A stretch of 64,000 nt of DNA from Gerris lacustris (Eukaryota > Arthropoda > Insecta > Hemiptera > Gerridae): the NCBI GenBank assembly GCA_951217055.1, contig OX578285.1, forward strand, positions 53,632,024 through 53,696,023, written 5' to 3'. Shown piece after piece: positions 36,840 through 49,394 of the stretch (position 1 is the stretch's first letter; every line of letters starts with the position of its first letter). The translations under genes were made by a program, and so were the position numbers. The notes beneath the pieces are model-generated. The model saw only the letters and a list, made by a program, of their open reading frames with translations, ran no database searches and had not been told where the DNA came from.

Positions 36840-38800
36840 TGATCACCGATCAGCCAAGCTTTAGTAAACTATGCAACCACTGTATCTTTGGAAAGACTAT
36901 TAAATGCGCCAACTTTCGATATAAAAAGAGATATTTCATAGCCATCAATTCAAAAGTTATGGCTGCTCAAAGTTTATCATTATTTTTGATAAAATTAAAT
37001 ATTCATTTTTTAAGTAACTTATATCACATTAATAAAAAAAAACCCGATTTGATCAAACAAAGTGTGTATTTTAAAGTAAAAATGACTCCTCTTTCGAATG
37101 CCGCAAACTACATATTATTATCTTTTATAGTTGTTAAGTTATTACGTAATGTATGCAAAATATCTAAATATTCGAAAAAATCTTAAAAATCGATTTCTTG
37201 AAAAATGATTTCGATAGACCATGGGGTTTTTTTTGCTGGAAATTTGATGAAAAATCACCACCTTTTCTGGATATGTGCTTAACTGAATCACCCAGTATAT
37301 ATATTTCTATCTTTTTTTAATGTTTATAAAAGTAAAGTTAAATTAATTGTTTATTGTTTAAACATTAGGTAGGATAATGAGAGTTGGAGAAAAGTTGGAC
37401 ATTTGGTAATCCGGCTCGCTTTTAATTAATTTACCATGCAATCAAAGTTGTTTACCACGCCTGTATTTCAAACTTCCAATTTCCCTCCGCCAGAAAATAT
37501 CAAAGGATTTGTTAACAATACAATTAAACACCAAACAAAGTAGAAACATAGTACTCTTCCTGTCAAGTAACACGGCGGTTATTTCGTCGACAAACATGTC
37601 GCCGTATTTTAAATTGTAGCCTAATTGTAGGGAATATTAAAATGCAGTGTAGGAAACGAAAACTCGTAAGATCCCACGCGGTGCCGAGTAAAAAGAATTT
37701 TCGGCTTTTGAACTTGTGACTGACTCTCATACAGCCAAAGGGGTTACCTGGTAATAGGGTTTTATATAATCCGGATCAGGGGGCTTCGAAATAGAGCCTG
37801 TATTGTATACGTTTATTTAAGTCTTTACAACGGTGACAGATATTTTATTCAGCATTAACATTTTACTAACTCATTTTGCCGGACCTGGAAGCCCTCATCT
37901 CCAAATAGCTGAATTAATGCTTATGTTTCGGTCAACAAAACCTCAATCCGAATAATTAGACCGGGTATTAATTTATACTCAAACGGAAAAAGGAAATGAA
38001 TTTACATTTTAGAAGGATATTGAACTCATTAAATTAAATCGCGTCCAGGTAAAATTCTATAGTATAAGTGTACGTGTAAGTCTGGTTCACATCAAAGACC
38101 TCTATATGAAAGGAAACGTTTTAATAACGTGTAACATAAACCAATAAGGGATTTAGACTTATACCAACCTAGCCAAATATAAAGAAAGATACTTATAAAT
38201 AAAATATAATATTGGAGTAAAAGTAATGAATCCGCTAATAACAGCAGGAATAGAAGGCAATAAACAATAAACGCACGAGGAAAAAGCTGCATTTGGTCTG
38301 CTTTGATACCCATGTGCATATACATCAGTTCAAATCCTGTTTCCAGATGGTCAGCTTCCAATCTAGTTTTCATTCATTTAACTTCTGTCCAATATCGAAT
38401 GCTCTTTCACTTTTTTCTAGTAATTTGAAAGAATCAAATGAAATAGCTGGTTATATACATTTGAAATGTAATGTCAAATTGTGCTTTCCTAAAATTACCT
38501 CCTTGTATTATTTATTTGTTGTAATTTAATTTTCTTCTTTACCTGTTATTCTATTCTACTTCTGACTTTACCCATACCAATGTTATAGACTTAACAATTA
38601 GCTTGGAATGAAAATAAAACCTAATAAATATGCAGTGTAAACAGAGAACTTGCCTTTGTGGCAATTTCAATTTGAGGAAGGTTATGATTACACAGGTGAG
38701 GAGTGAGGATAACTGGTCTTTACATATAAGGAAAGGAAAGACCAAAAGTGAAAAACTAAAGCATCTTATACTATCGTCAGAGGACCTTTAGCTAACACCC
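36840..38800. other. non-coding, no gene seen
   Basis: Frames at 36839-37186 (plus) and 38092-38373 (minus) are hydrophobic or AT-driven and unrecognised. Confidence 0.4.
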
Positions 38801-38802
38801 AT

Positions 38803-38828
38803 ACCTAACTTGGGCACCCAAGTTAGGT
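38803..38828. repeat. perfect hairpin, 12 bp arms
   Basis: ACCTAACTTGGG, loop CA, CCCAAGTTAGGT. First of two adjacent hairpins. Confidence 0.92.
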
Positions 38829-38854
38829 AGTCAGAGTCTAAAGTTAAGTTAGAG

Positions 38855-38912
38855 TCTAAAAAGGACATCTGGTTTATTGGCGGGTGCCAATAAACCAGAT
38901 GTCCTTTTTAGA
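38855..38912. repeat. perfect hairpin, 27 bp arms
   Basis: Left arm 38855-38881, loop GGGT, right arm 38886-38912, no mismatch. AGTCTAAA occurs twice between the two hairpins (near 38836 and 38854). Confidence 0.95.
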
Positions 38913-39600
38913 ATTTTCAAGAATAGAACCCGTTTCACCCGTGATAGATGCCATTTTGTAATCAAACAATATATCAGAGACCTCATTGTAGCCATTATTT
39001 ATATATTTATTTTATTCAAAAATATGTTTTGTCATATTTTGTTTGTTGTTTCATTTAAATCTTAAAACCAGCCTTGATTCAAGATGACGGCCATTTACTT
39101 ATTTTAAACCAAGTCCTCTCACTCACGTAATTATAACAACTTCTTTAAGACAGCTAAAAAAATAGTAGTGTTTAATGAAATCGTCTATAAAGGATATTGA
39201 GGTCTGACAAGCATTGGGTATTTCGAAATTTAATCTTAAAGCAGGTAAATAGGTCCAAAGTTAAAAAAGGGGGATTAGAGCCCATCCAAAATAAATTAAT
39301 AATAAGATAATAAGTATTTTATCAAATATTATCTCCAGTAGGGAGAAAAGTTATGATTTTGGATTAGTTTAGAGGGACTAAGTAAGTCTTTTCTTCCCTG
39401 AACTCAAAAGTAGGGAGAAAAAGTAAAAGTAGGGCGAAAAAGTAAAAGTAAGGATTGCCAACTTAATTATTTTATAAATAGTAGAAAATGAATGGGTAAT
39501 GTAGTATTTATGAATTACCCTTCAATTTGTATTTTAGTTTCCAAAGAAAATCTTTAAAAGGTCTGTTGGGTAGTTGTATAATTAAAAACTTTCAAGTTTC
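38913..39600. other. non-coding, no gene seen
   Basis: AT-rich, with a short AAAGTAGGG(A/C)GAAAAAGTA duplication near 39407-39450. Confidence 0.45.
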
Positions 39601-39616
39601 CATCAATTTATTTAAT

Positions 39617-39643
39617 GCAATATTTCAACCCCTCCTTGGGTCA
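39617..39643 (-). ncRNA. hammerhead-like motif, degenerate
   Basis: Minus strand: AGC, UUGAUAAU, stem II ACCC/GGGU with loop containing AAGGA, GAAAUAUU, GC. The G of box 1 is replaced by A. Confidence 0.35.
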
Positions 39644-39800
39644 TTATCAAGCTAAAATTAATAATTTGTACATTATTAATTTCAAAAACATAATTAAATT
39701 ACATTTTATCTACAACATTAAGAAGCACTATGTAACATTTAAATCTAACTATTTATATATTATATAATTTAAGAAATTTTTGATATGAACAAAAAACAAA

Positions 39801-39887
39801 AACAAAAACACATTCACTATGTATAGAAAACATTTATTTTTGAGTTTTGCTCAGAATTAAGAATAGGTTAGTGAATGTGTTTTTGTT
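39801..39887. repeat. inverted repeat, 19 bp perfect arms
   Basis: AACAAAAACACATTCACTA (39801-39819) and its exact inverse (39869-39887), 49 bp apart. Confidence 0.88.
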
Positions 39888-40634
39888 TACAGTCTAATTA
39901 AGTTTAACGGTTTCTACTTTGTTGTAATCACTTAATGCTTTCAAAATATCAGGTACATCGTTTGTTAACATATCACACTTTACATTACACGATACACAAC
40001 TAATACTACACGATATAATAATTCTCTAAATACACAATACAATAAAATAGCCGTAATAATAGACTATAATAACTAGGGAATAAATTGTTAAACAGTGAAC
40101 AAAAAATAAAATTTAAAAACCAAAAATATAGATAATAAGTAAACAATTTTTTTTTCATAATAGAGTAGACTAGATAGAATTTAAAATAAAGGTTTTTGGA
40201 CTGTAAAGAAATCTAATTGAGTCGACGCTTCTTTCCAATCTGTAGCTGGTTCTTACCCTCCAGTAGCCTTGATTTTCATCTTCTTTTCCAATGTCTTCCG
40301 CATTCAACTTGCTCTGTCCATCTATTTTTTCTACGAATGACTCCTTTTCCTTCGCAGATCTTTTTCTTCTGAGATCTTTTTTCGACGCAATGCAAACCAC
40401 TTTATTCTAGTGGGTGCGTCTAATAAGAATTTTTCCATCCTGGGTCCAGGCTCTTGATATTTTATTATCTTTTACTAATTCTCTGGTTTTTCCTAATAAT
40501 ATTTTTGATTATGGTTTCAGATTCTTATTTAAGTAAATCCTGGATTCAGAATAGTCTGGATGGATTACGTTAGCTGTGAGCAGCTTGGTTTTTTTTTTTT
40601 TTTTTTTTTTACCGATTTGGTTCATTTTTTTTTA

Positions 40635-41362
40635 GTTAGACGGCGTCCAAGTTGAACTAAAATTGACAGAACTCTGCCTGGAATTCTGGATCTATTGGCC
40701 CCTTCCATTACGGTCAATCCTGATTTTTCGGCTATGCTTTTTACATCTCCAAACAGTTTTCTTGGGTTTTTAAGGGAACTCCTATTATTTCGATATTTTG
40801 ATACGCGTTCGTTGTTGATATTGATTCTATTTCATTATAGTGGGAATGGTTGCCAGCCTGAGTAGACGCCATCAATAGTTGCAAACGATCAACCAACTCG
40901 TTGGCATTATCCCAGTAGACATAGTCTACGGTTCGAGAGTTCACCACGTTAAAACCTCTACTACAAAACTGAGGATTAACCAGTTTTTTCAAAAGTGTTC
41001 GATATTTGGTACCCGGCGTGTTGAATTCTCTATCCACGGAATAGCCTTTTTGAACCTCATTAGTCCTTATTACAATATCTTGATAATTTGCTAAATCTTA
41101 GGCAGTATAATCGACCGATACTACGATACTAAAAAAGCAAATTAAAAAGACCTTCGGAGGGTGGGTAAGAGTTATTTTTGACATATACATTGTCATAGTC
41201 CCTTCTCATTTCGCTTTCTGCAATCATAATATTTTCCTTGGGCGAGACTCTAGGACCGTACACTGTATCCATCTTGACATTTTTCTCAAGGGATTTGCAT
41301 GTAAGCAGGTATTGAATAAAGGGGCGGCCGTAAACACTGACTTCGCCAAAAAGGAGACTCAA
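40635..41362 (-). pseudogene. DUF8207-like arthropod repeat protein, broken
   Basis: On the minus strand, from high to low coordinates: a frame at 41362-41129 with DTVYGPRVSPKENIMI and a following GLFNLLF; a frame at 41037-40741 with DYVYWDNANELVDRLQLL and AGNHSHYNEIESI; and a third piece near 40745-40635 with a short basic C-terminus. I recognise these blocks as the conserved parts of a protein of unknown function that is multiplied in arthropod genomes and, I believe, carried as DUF8207. It often accompanies virus-like or Polinton-like elements. Frameshifts split it into three parts here. The name should be confirmed by a domain search. Confidence 0.6.
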
Positions 41363-41597
41363 CAGCTTCTGACCTTTTAGGGAGGAGGAATATAGAGCAG
41401 GATGGGGAAATAATAAAATGTTATTTCATAATATCATAACGTATACGAAACCCTAAAAAGTACTTAGCTACAAGTACTTCCATGTGATTTGTTTGTAAAT
41501 TTAATTTCTATTTATTATTGTTGATTTAGTTGTTTTACAATCTAATGTTACCTTACTTCATACCTTAAGTTCAAATCTGTTACTTTGTATGTAGATA

Positions 41598-41640
41598 ATC
41601 TGAAGAAGGCTGCTTTAGAACAGCCGAAACCGGTCAATTG
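41598..41640 (+). ncRNA. hammerhead-like motif with perfect box 1
   Basis: CUGAAGA (41600-41606), extra A, stem II GGCUG/CAGCC with loop CUUUAGAA, GAAA, CCGGUC. Boxes 1 and 2 match the hammerhead consensus, but flanking bases form no clear stem I. Confidence 0.45.
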
Positions 41641-43329
41641 TTTCAATTACAATTTTTTGTGTGAAGACGTTGTTTGGTTATTGAACTAAACCTCTTTCAT
41701 GAAAACTGTTATACTTATTGATCTCCTCTTCGGTAAACATCGCCTCGAATCTCTTCGATGTGATAATTAGGTTAGTGAAGGGACATGGTTTAAATAATTA
41801 TAGGGCCGCTTCTAATGCTCCAATTCGCTCAAAAACTTTTCTCCGGAAAACCTGCTTTTTTTACCCCTAAAACCAGTGCTTAAACCTTTAAGGTACTTTT
41901 AAAATAATTTGAACCCAAAGTAATAAAATATACAAAAAAATAATAATTTGGTTCCTGGCATCAATTAAGTAATGTATACCAATTATTCTTTAAATGGGAT
42001 CAAAAATAGTAATATTGCTAATTTTTATTTAAAGAGCAGTTTTCCCAATTTTCCTGCCCCTCCCCCTCCTCTTAAATGAAAATATGACAAAAGTATACGT
42101 ATCAATAATTCCTGTATTCTTAAAGAGCTTTTCAACGATATGCATCATGACGAGTCAATAGTTTGTGTTTTGTACCCTGTAGCCCTTTGCGCCTAAATTT
42201 AAATTCCGAAATCTCATGCAGACAATGACCTTCCTCAATGACCTTCATCAAGATCGGACTAAAACTGTAGATTTCTATAAAAAACATACATACAAACTTT
42301 TACATATTAATGACCGCCATCTTTAATAAAGATGGCCGATTTATAAACCCTATTACATACAATTAATCCCCCATTAAATGGTTTATGTCAAAAAAGATAG
42401 CTACCTTCAAGGTTCTAATGCTGTTGGTTCCGGAGTTATCGACAATTCAAATGTTGTATAGAAATGGTCGCTATCTTGAATCCAGATGGCGCATTGTAGA
42501 AATAATCATTTTATGGTCATAGGTCCAGTGGTTTTAGAGACATCGTAATGTCTCAGTGACTAATATATTTATAAAACAGCGGTATTTAATAATATGTGTG
42601 TGGGTGTGTTTTATTTATTTATTTATAGTAGGATTTCCCTTACGAATAACTAAACAAATTAAGGCAACATGATTTTCTTTATGCGAGGTTAAAATAGGAA
42701 CGACGAATTGGCAAAAACACTGTCCAAAACAAAGTCCAGGGCCATTGACAAGCAGGCTTGATAGAGTCTAGCGACTAACTGATTCTCATTTGTACTCTTA
42801 CTGATACTATAACACGTCCGCCCTATGAAATATCCTCACTGCCTCTCGGGACCACAGTTCCCTTAATTATTAATAAATTACATTTTTAATATTACTAATT
42901 ACCAGTAGAATACACATATTTATGAGTTGCGTGTTGGAAGTTTCATCTAGCTTTCACTTACACCCACCAATTATCCTGACATCTAATGAGAATTTATTTA
43001 TCTTTCTATTGTTTAACTGGATCAGTTATAATAATTCACTTTACTTAAGTCCGCATCTGCATAAATTAGCGACTTTATTTTTTAATATTTAACTCTAGCC
43101 AGTATTACTCATGAAATCAATACTTCGGGTTATGAAAGCTACAATCAAAAATGCATATATAAAGAGGAAACGTTAGTTCGTATGGTAGCAAAAATCCACG
43201 GTCATCGAGGCTTGAAGAAGGGGATTGTAAATGTTTCCCCTTTTTTGAAGCCCCCCCCCCTCCTTATTAAATAAATATTATTCAATTTTTATAATATATA
43301 AAATTTAATTTAGCACATCTTCACAATAT
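41641..43329. other. non-coding with repeat family B
   Basis: Part of 42110-42290 is an inverted, diverged copy of sequence at 54480-54760 (shared AAAGAGCTTTTCAACG block and TGTAGATTT block), suggesting another Helitron-associated repeat. No gene seen. Confidence 0.5.
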
Positions 43330-43540
43330 AAACGATGCAGAAGTGTGGATGAAAGAAGCGGACGTAGTCTGCTCCTCCAAAACTTGGCTACTTAATGAAC
43401 TTGCTTCTCTACCCCGGTGCTTTGATGACTGCACATTTCATTCGGCCTATTCTCAATACAGAAGTCAAATGGACGTCCCAGTGGAGGCTTAGGGGATTTC
43501 AATGCCAGGATCTGAGCCACTAACCAAAATTCGGTTCTAT
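43330..43540 (+). pseudogene. LINE endonuclease (APE) fragment
   Basis: Plus strand: ADVVCSSKTWL, then HSAYSQYRSQMDVPVEA in one frame and GGLGDFNARI in another. The ETWL-like and GDFN blocks are typical of the apurinic-type endonuclease of non-LTR retrotransposons. At least one frameshift. It may belong to the same element as the RT at 44800-45745. Confidence 0.55.
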
Positions 43541-44149
43541 GTTAACTTAAAATGCGCTTACAGAAAAAATGCTAAGCACTTTGAGCGCTAAAATGCTCTG
43601 TAGCAGTAATAGAAATACAAAGACTCAACAAAAAATGGATTATTTTTTTCTCCTATTTTTCAATTTTCTTAAAAAAGTAAGGTCAGCAGATATTTTTTTT
43701 TACTTTAGATTCGTGTTCTTCTTCATAGTTTGAAGATATTCATACGTCCAATATTTATTTTATTTACGAAATTTTATTGGGCGAAAAATTGGGTCGAAAA
43801 CCCCCAAATCACTACTTTTCCAAACTTTAGGCGCATTTTCCGGGACAACTGTACGTAAAGGAGAAATTTTGACTGCAGATTCGGATTCAGCAACCTCGAA
43901 AACATAAAAAATCAGATAAAATACTCTCGGGACCAGAAAGTTCGTTAAATTTTGCAGAACAGTGTAATATTTTACCTTCTAGGTAATGTTTAAAAGACTG
44001 ATTTCCCATAGAGTTTTAGCTACTCACTATATTAAAGAGCTAATAAAGCCACTTAGTGTTCCCGGAAAACCCTCAGTAGAGTTCTTATAACCGTTTTTCT
44101 CTAAATTTCAAACTATTGTGAAAAGGGTTTAGAAGACATGAAACTTGAG
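43541..44149. other. non-coding between retroelement fragments
   Basis: No gene seen. Low-level similarity to nothing recognised. Confidence 0.4.
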
Positions 44150-44700
44150 GATTTGTCTGATTTTTAATTTTTAATTTTGTCTATCCATCAAACTCTTAAA
44201 AAGTTTGAAACACAAATGCAATATTTGAAGTCAATACCGACCTTTGATTCTCTTTTAACATTTGTCAAATCAAAATTCAGATTGAAAATAACCACCGCCG
44301 TACATCCTGCTCACACGATGTTACAAGGCACCAACTTACGCTTAAAACTCAAAAACCCGCCTCTAATAACTGGAAGACAGTGTTTGCTACCCAACCTGGT
44401 ATAGCAGAAAAAAATAAGATTAAGCTAATCATAAATCAAATTATTTGTTTTGCCAAGTTTTACCTTTTCATCATTTTACCGGTGTCCTAAATTTTTAGAA
44501 CCATTGTTACAGAACACCATGCCTTTGTGAAAAAGCATTCCTTATATTTTATTTGTTTGGGGAACCACCGAGTATCAAATTGCAGATCTTATCGTAATTG
44601 TCATGGCAACCGCCGCCATCATAGACTGCTGCATTTCAATACTAAATATACACCCGCTAGCACCCCCACCGTAGTTAATAAATCAGGTTCTTCATATTTC
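44150..44700 (+). pseudogene. Bel/Pao gag-like fragment with zinc knuckle
   Basis: Frame 44177-44404 contains a KKFETQMQY and IPTFDSLLTFVKSKF region, and frame 44527 onward contains CLGNHRVSNCRS then HHRLLHF. The spacing of C, H and C residues followed by HH-LLH is the zinc-knuckle and linker of Bel/Pao retrotransposon polyproteins, preceded by a DUF1759-type region. Stops separate the two frames. The second frame runs on into unrelated LINE sequence after about 44770. Confidence 0.75.
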
Positions 44701-44799
44701 ACTAAAGTTATCCCACCTCTTACCTTTACTGTTGCGGGAACATCTACTTGTACAACGTTTAACTTACCTTGTTCGAGCCATTCGTCAGTTAAGTTATTA

Positions 44800-45745
44800 G
44801 ACACGGTCTTGATTCTAGTAAACCTTACTAGAATGGCCATGAGTAAAACCTCATGTCGGGTGAAAGCCAGCGGGGATCTTTCACAGCTCTTCATAGTTGA
44901 TAATTACTTGAGACAAGGGTTCCCTTAGCGCTCATTCTATTTAATTTAGTACTACAGAAAGTAGTACAACAGGCTGAAATTAATATCAGAAGGGGTATTA
45001 TTTTCAATAAATCTATTCTGCTACTGGGATATGCCGACGATTTGGATTTAGTTGGTAGAACAGAAAGGAAGGAGAACTTTAAGAAGCTGGGCTAAGGAGT
45101 TAAAACAACAAAAACCAAGCTGATGAAAATATCTCGGACCCAGGAGGAAAGAAGAAACTGCTTAAAGAAGACATTTTGAACTAATGGACAGCTTTATAGC
45201 TTTGTTTATCTTGGTTCGGCTGTTAACTCACAAGGCACTGAGCTCGAGGAGGTTAGAAGAAGGATGCAGCAGGAAATAGGTTGTATTTTGGGCGCCGCGC
45301 CATTATAAAGAATAAGGGACTCTTATGGACCTCTAAAATCCGGGCTTACAAGACTACATATGGTCGCGAGACGTAGGTGTGGGTCCTTAACCAAAGAACT
45401 GTGGAACTCTTGGACAGGTTCGAACGTAAGGTTGTGCGCCGGATATATGGTCTAATACGAGATGCGCAGGGACAGTCGCGACCACGGTGGAATGAGGAAT
45501 TACATGTACTTTATAATGATATCTTCCTTTCAAGCTTTGAACGGATCCAGCGCTTTAGAGGTATGGGCCAAGTTAACAGGATGGGAGATTACCACCTTGC
45601 CAAGCGAGTCTTCCGTGCTCGGCTATGGGACATTCGGCCGAGAAGCAGACCTATAGAGCTTCGGTTCAATTTTGAGAGGGATGTCTGGAGGGGCCAGGGA
45701 CCACTGTCCGTCGTACCATTTGACGAAGAAGAAGAAAAGCCTTGA
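44800..45745 (+). pseudogene. LINE reverse transcriptase and C-terminal region
   Basis: LTRMAMSKTSCRVKASGDLS starts the palm, followed by NYLRQGFP (normally GLRQGDP) and the catalytic GYADDLDLVGR, with YADD at 45030-45041. After stops, FVYLGSAVNSQG marks the thumb. The long frame 45377-45745 (VLNQRTVELLDRFERKVVRR, then a Q-VNRMGDYHLAKRVF block) is the C-terminal domain. The order and motifs fit arthropod RTE/Jockey-type LINEs. Frame changes and a stop near 44928 make it inactive. Confidence 0.85.
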
Positions 45746-47138
45746 TTAACAATACAAAAGGCAAATTTATTTTTTGTCGTTGGTGATTTATTGCGCTTCC
45801 GCTACGTCATTTATAACTAAGTCACTCGCTTAGACTTACCTATTGAGTCCACAGAATTTCCTTTGTATTTCAATAATTTCTTCTTTTTTTTGTAATTATA
45901 AAACCCACCCCTAACTACCAACTGAGTTAGGCATAATTGAATTTAATGTGCTTGCCACAAAAGTAGCGCCCAATACGTGGGGCGTATTAATTAAATATCA
46001 ATGGCTGTAGTAAATTAATAGATTCCAGGAAATTTTAAAAGTTTAGAGAAATGTATATTTCTAATCATTTGTAAAATTTATTGTTGTGAGTATTTCATTT
46101 TATATTTAGTAAGTCATATCAGCCTTGAATAATAAAAAGACAATTCAATAATTTTAATATCTGAGCTTTAGACATGATAATGGATTTATGTTTCTAATTA
46201 AGTAAATGTGCTAAGACTTACCTTGTGCATAGAAAGTAATTTTTATTGAATTTAAATTTAATTGGAAAAAATAGAAACTTATGTAAAAAGAAACCTTTAG
46301 GGTAGTAGACAGGTCTATCAACTGTTGCTAAATTTATTTTTTTATGACCAAATTTGTGTTAGAGTTTTTGGGTAAATAACATGTGTATAAATTTATTAGT
46401 TGTCATTAATTATGTGTCAATTTACTAATTATATAAGTTTCATGTAACCTGAGAGGTAATGTTTCTATAAAAATTATAGTATTTGTTAACTGATGTTAAT
46501 GTAAGTAACTTAGTTTAATTACATCATGTTATTATATTACGCCAATTATATTTTATTAATTATAGTAATATAATTAATATAACAATAATTATATAATGTA
46601 AGTAAGTCAGTTAATTTATTTTTTTCTTAACAAGAAATTTAACCATATTAATTATATTAATATCATGATGTATTTAACAAATTATTTAATTTTAATTTTT
46701 TTTTCAAGATAATTAATTCACATTATTGAATAATTCTCTTACTTACGGTTTATGTGATTTTATTGTAAGATGGTTTGCTTAGGGCTAGATATTTAACTGA
46801 CAGGAAATTTAATTTTTAATTTTGTAACTTTAAATTCTTTAACTTAATTTTTATAACTTTTAAATTCACTTTAATTTGTTTCACTACACATATTTGTTTG
46901 TATGCGATGAGTTTTCGTTGATTTATTTTTTACTTCATCCTGATTTATTTTCTTTTAGCCTGAAAAGTCTGAGAATGGTTTAGAATTAAAAAAGATAAGA
47001 ATAAATTAGTTTTATTTCGATGTTGTCTAGTAGCTATGTAGAGAGTAGCTGAGAGTTGATTTCAGACTCTGGTCAATTGGCACATGGTTTTTTTTACGAT
47101 ACTGTTGCCGTTATCTCACATCAGGTGTGTTGATTCTA
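45746..47138. other. non-coding, very AT-rich
   Basis: No gene seen. Several short TAATTATAT-type inverted stretches near 46540-46600. Confidence 0.5.
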
Positions 47139-48367
47139 TAGAGATGATTAGTGTGACGTCACAAAAGCTTTCGAAAATTTAACTCAGTTTGTTAGGTTCC
47201 TTTTTCTTATCACCTCTTATCAAACCCATGTAAAATGAATGGGAGAATTTTCTCAACTTTTTAAATAATTAATTATTAAATTATTATTGATTTATAAGAG
47301 TTTTCACCCTTTGAACATTGTTGTACCAAGTCTTTTTTAACGAGTGTAACAAAGAAAACATTAAAAACTTTCGTTTCAGTTATTTAAAATGAGTATTTGT
47401 GTGAAGGGTCATAACATCGAAAAAGCTATTTGAGTTAATAATCTTTATACTTGATTTTTTGTATTTCCTGTTGCCATAAAAATTCACAGGGTGTGTTCGT
47501 GTTCATATTGTGTGTCCGAAAATAAATGTTTCTCAAGTTTTGAAACTCAATGAAGTATACTCAGGGTACAGGACTTGTAGAAAGATAGTGATACTTAATC
47601 TGCTAGGTAATAAAAGATTTTTTGCTAATAATAGTTTGTTCCTGGTTACTTACAATGTGCATTATATTTAACCAATGTTGGAACATAATTATATACTATA
47701 CAATAGATTAATAGATCACTGACCATCATAGGAAAAAGACGTTGATGACGAGACAATGAGCAGACTGTTATTACTATTATTATTTGTGTATTTTTTGTTA
47801 TCTATATTGACGAGTATAATAATATAAGATATGAGTGTCTCGCATGTATACTTGTTTAAAATTTTGATTAAAAAACTAATTTAATACATTAATTTAATAT
47901 TACTTAAGTACTCTGACATACTTTTACGAAGAATAGCTTTGTCCTCCGAAAAAAATGAAGTATAGATGAAATTTTCATAACGCTCAAGAAGGTGGAAGAC
48001 ATAATATACAAACTAAAATAGAAAAACGATTTAAAAAATAAGCAATAAATAAGAACGGACCCGGACGGTATCACCACAATAAAACACACTCACAATAATA
48101 CTTTTTTAAACCACTAGAACGGCAATTTTTAATGTTTTCTTATCTTATATTGTTAAAATAGACTTAGTATAATAACGTTCAAAGGTTGAAAAGTCTTATA
48201 AATTAATAATAATTTAATAATTAATTATTTAAAAAGTTGAGAAAATTCTCCCATTCATTTTACATGGGATTGATAACAGGTGATAAGGTAAAGGAACCTA
48301 AACAAACCGAATCGAATACATATCGAAAGCTTACTCAATCTTGTGACGTCATTACTAATCATCTCTA
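47139..48367 (-). mobile_element. long-TIR DNA transposon, copy 2
   Basis: A 1229 bp inverted relative of 21415-22627, with TAGAGATGATTAGT at both ends and TA on both sides (47137-47138 and 48368-48369). Terminal inverted repeats of about 240 bp. The minus-strand frame 47904-48089 (with GSVLIYCLFFKSFFYFSLYI) matches the plus-strand frame of copy 1 closely. Confidence 0.9.
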
Positions 48368-48369
48368 TA

Positions 48370-49247
48370 ATAATGTTGATTCTATTAATAATCTGTTATT
48401 TCTGAATAAAAAGAATTGTTAAAACAATCAATTTTTTAGATTCATAGATCTTTTTACAAATCTCAATTCCAGGCTCGGTTTTTTCAGCCCCGTTCTACAG
48501 TTTTTCCTTTGTAACTTGATGTACTGATTTTTTTATATATATATTTTTTTTTATTGCGGTTTCTAATCATTTTAAGTTCAATTAAGTGAATAATTTAAAT
48601 TCTTTTTATCCGTAAAACTCCACTCTCTGTTAGTACCACAATAAGCTTCTCTTCATTATTTTTGTCCTCTCTGATTTAGGTTCTCCATTTAATTTTAAAA
48701 GTATTTTTATTTTTGCATACGTTTTAATTAATTTTAATTTTAGAATGGATTCAGTCGCCTTAATTTTATATGACTTAAGTAATTTTTGTTGGTTTTCTTT
48801 GTTGTAATTTTAATTTTGTGACCGATCTGCTCTGACGTACGTTTTATCGACGGGATTATTATTATTGAATATTTTTTCCATTTTCTAGCAGAAAACCGTT
48901 AGCTGGATTTATTTCTTTGCTGAAGAGGAGTTAATGTTAGGAAATGAATGTCTTTTTTTTTTTAAATTTAATATCGATCTTTTATTTATTTATTTTTTTT
49001 TTTGTATAGGTTCAGTTGCCGTATTTTGAATGACTTATGGTTACAAGTTAGTTTTCTTTTTGTTTCTTTTAATTTTGCGGCCGAATTGCGAGTATACCGT
49101 TGTATGTTTAAGCGCCTGGTATTATTATTATTATTCTATATATTATAATATCTTATCAATATTATGTGTAAAGTGATTTTATTTTTTAGATTTATTAGTT
49201 ATAACTTTATTAATCTATTATTTTTTTAAAAAATAATTTTTATTTTT
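48370..49247. other. non-coding, AT-rich
   Basis: No gene seen. It leads into the hammerhead-like motif at 49248 and may be the body of a decayed PLE terminus. Confidence 0.4.
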
Positions 49248-49282
49248 GGTCTGATGATGCCCGTAATGGGTGAAATATAACC
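49248..49282 (+). ncRNA. hammerhead-like motif with perfect box 1
   Basis: GGU (49248-49250), CUGAUGA, extra U, stem II GCCC/GGGU with loop GUAAU, GAAA, UAUA, ACC (49280-49282) pairing with GGU. Both catalytic boxes match the consensus. Stem III would be AUAU, self-complementary, so pairing might need two molecules. Confidence 0.55.
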
Positions 49283-49337
49283 TACATTTCAAAGTAACTA
49301 CTTGTTATGTTTACTCACCTTCAATGATCCAATTACA

Positions 49338-49392
<55 letters not shown>
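49338..49392. repeat. (ATT)n microsatellite
   Basis: About 55 bp of ATT trinucleotides. The poly-tyrosine frame across it is an artefact. Confidence 0.97.
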
Positions 49393-49394
<2 letters not shown>

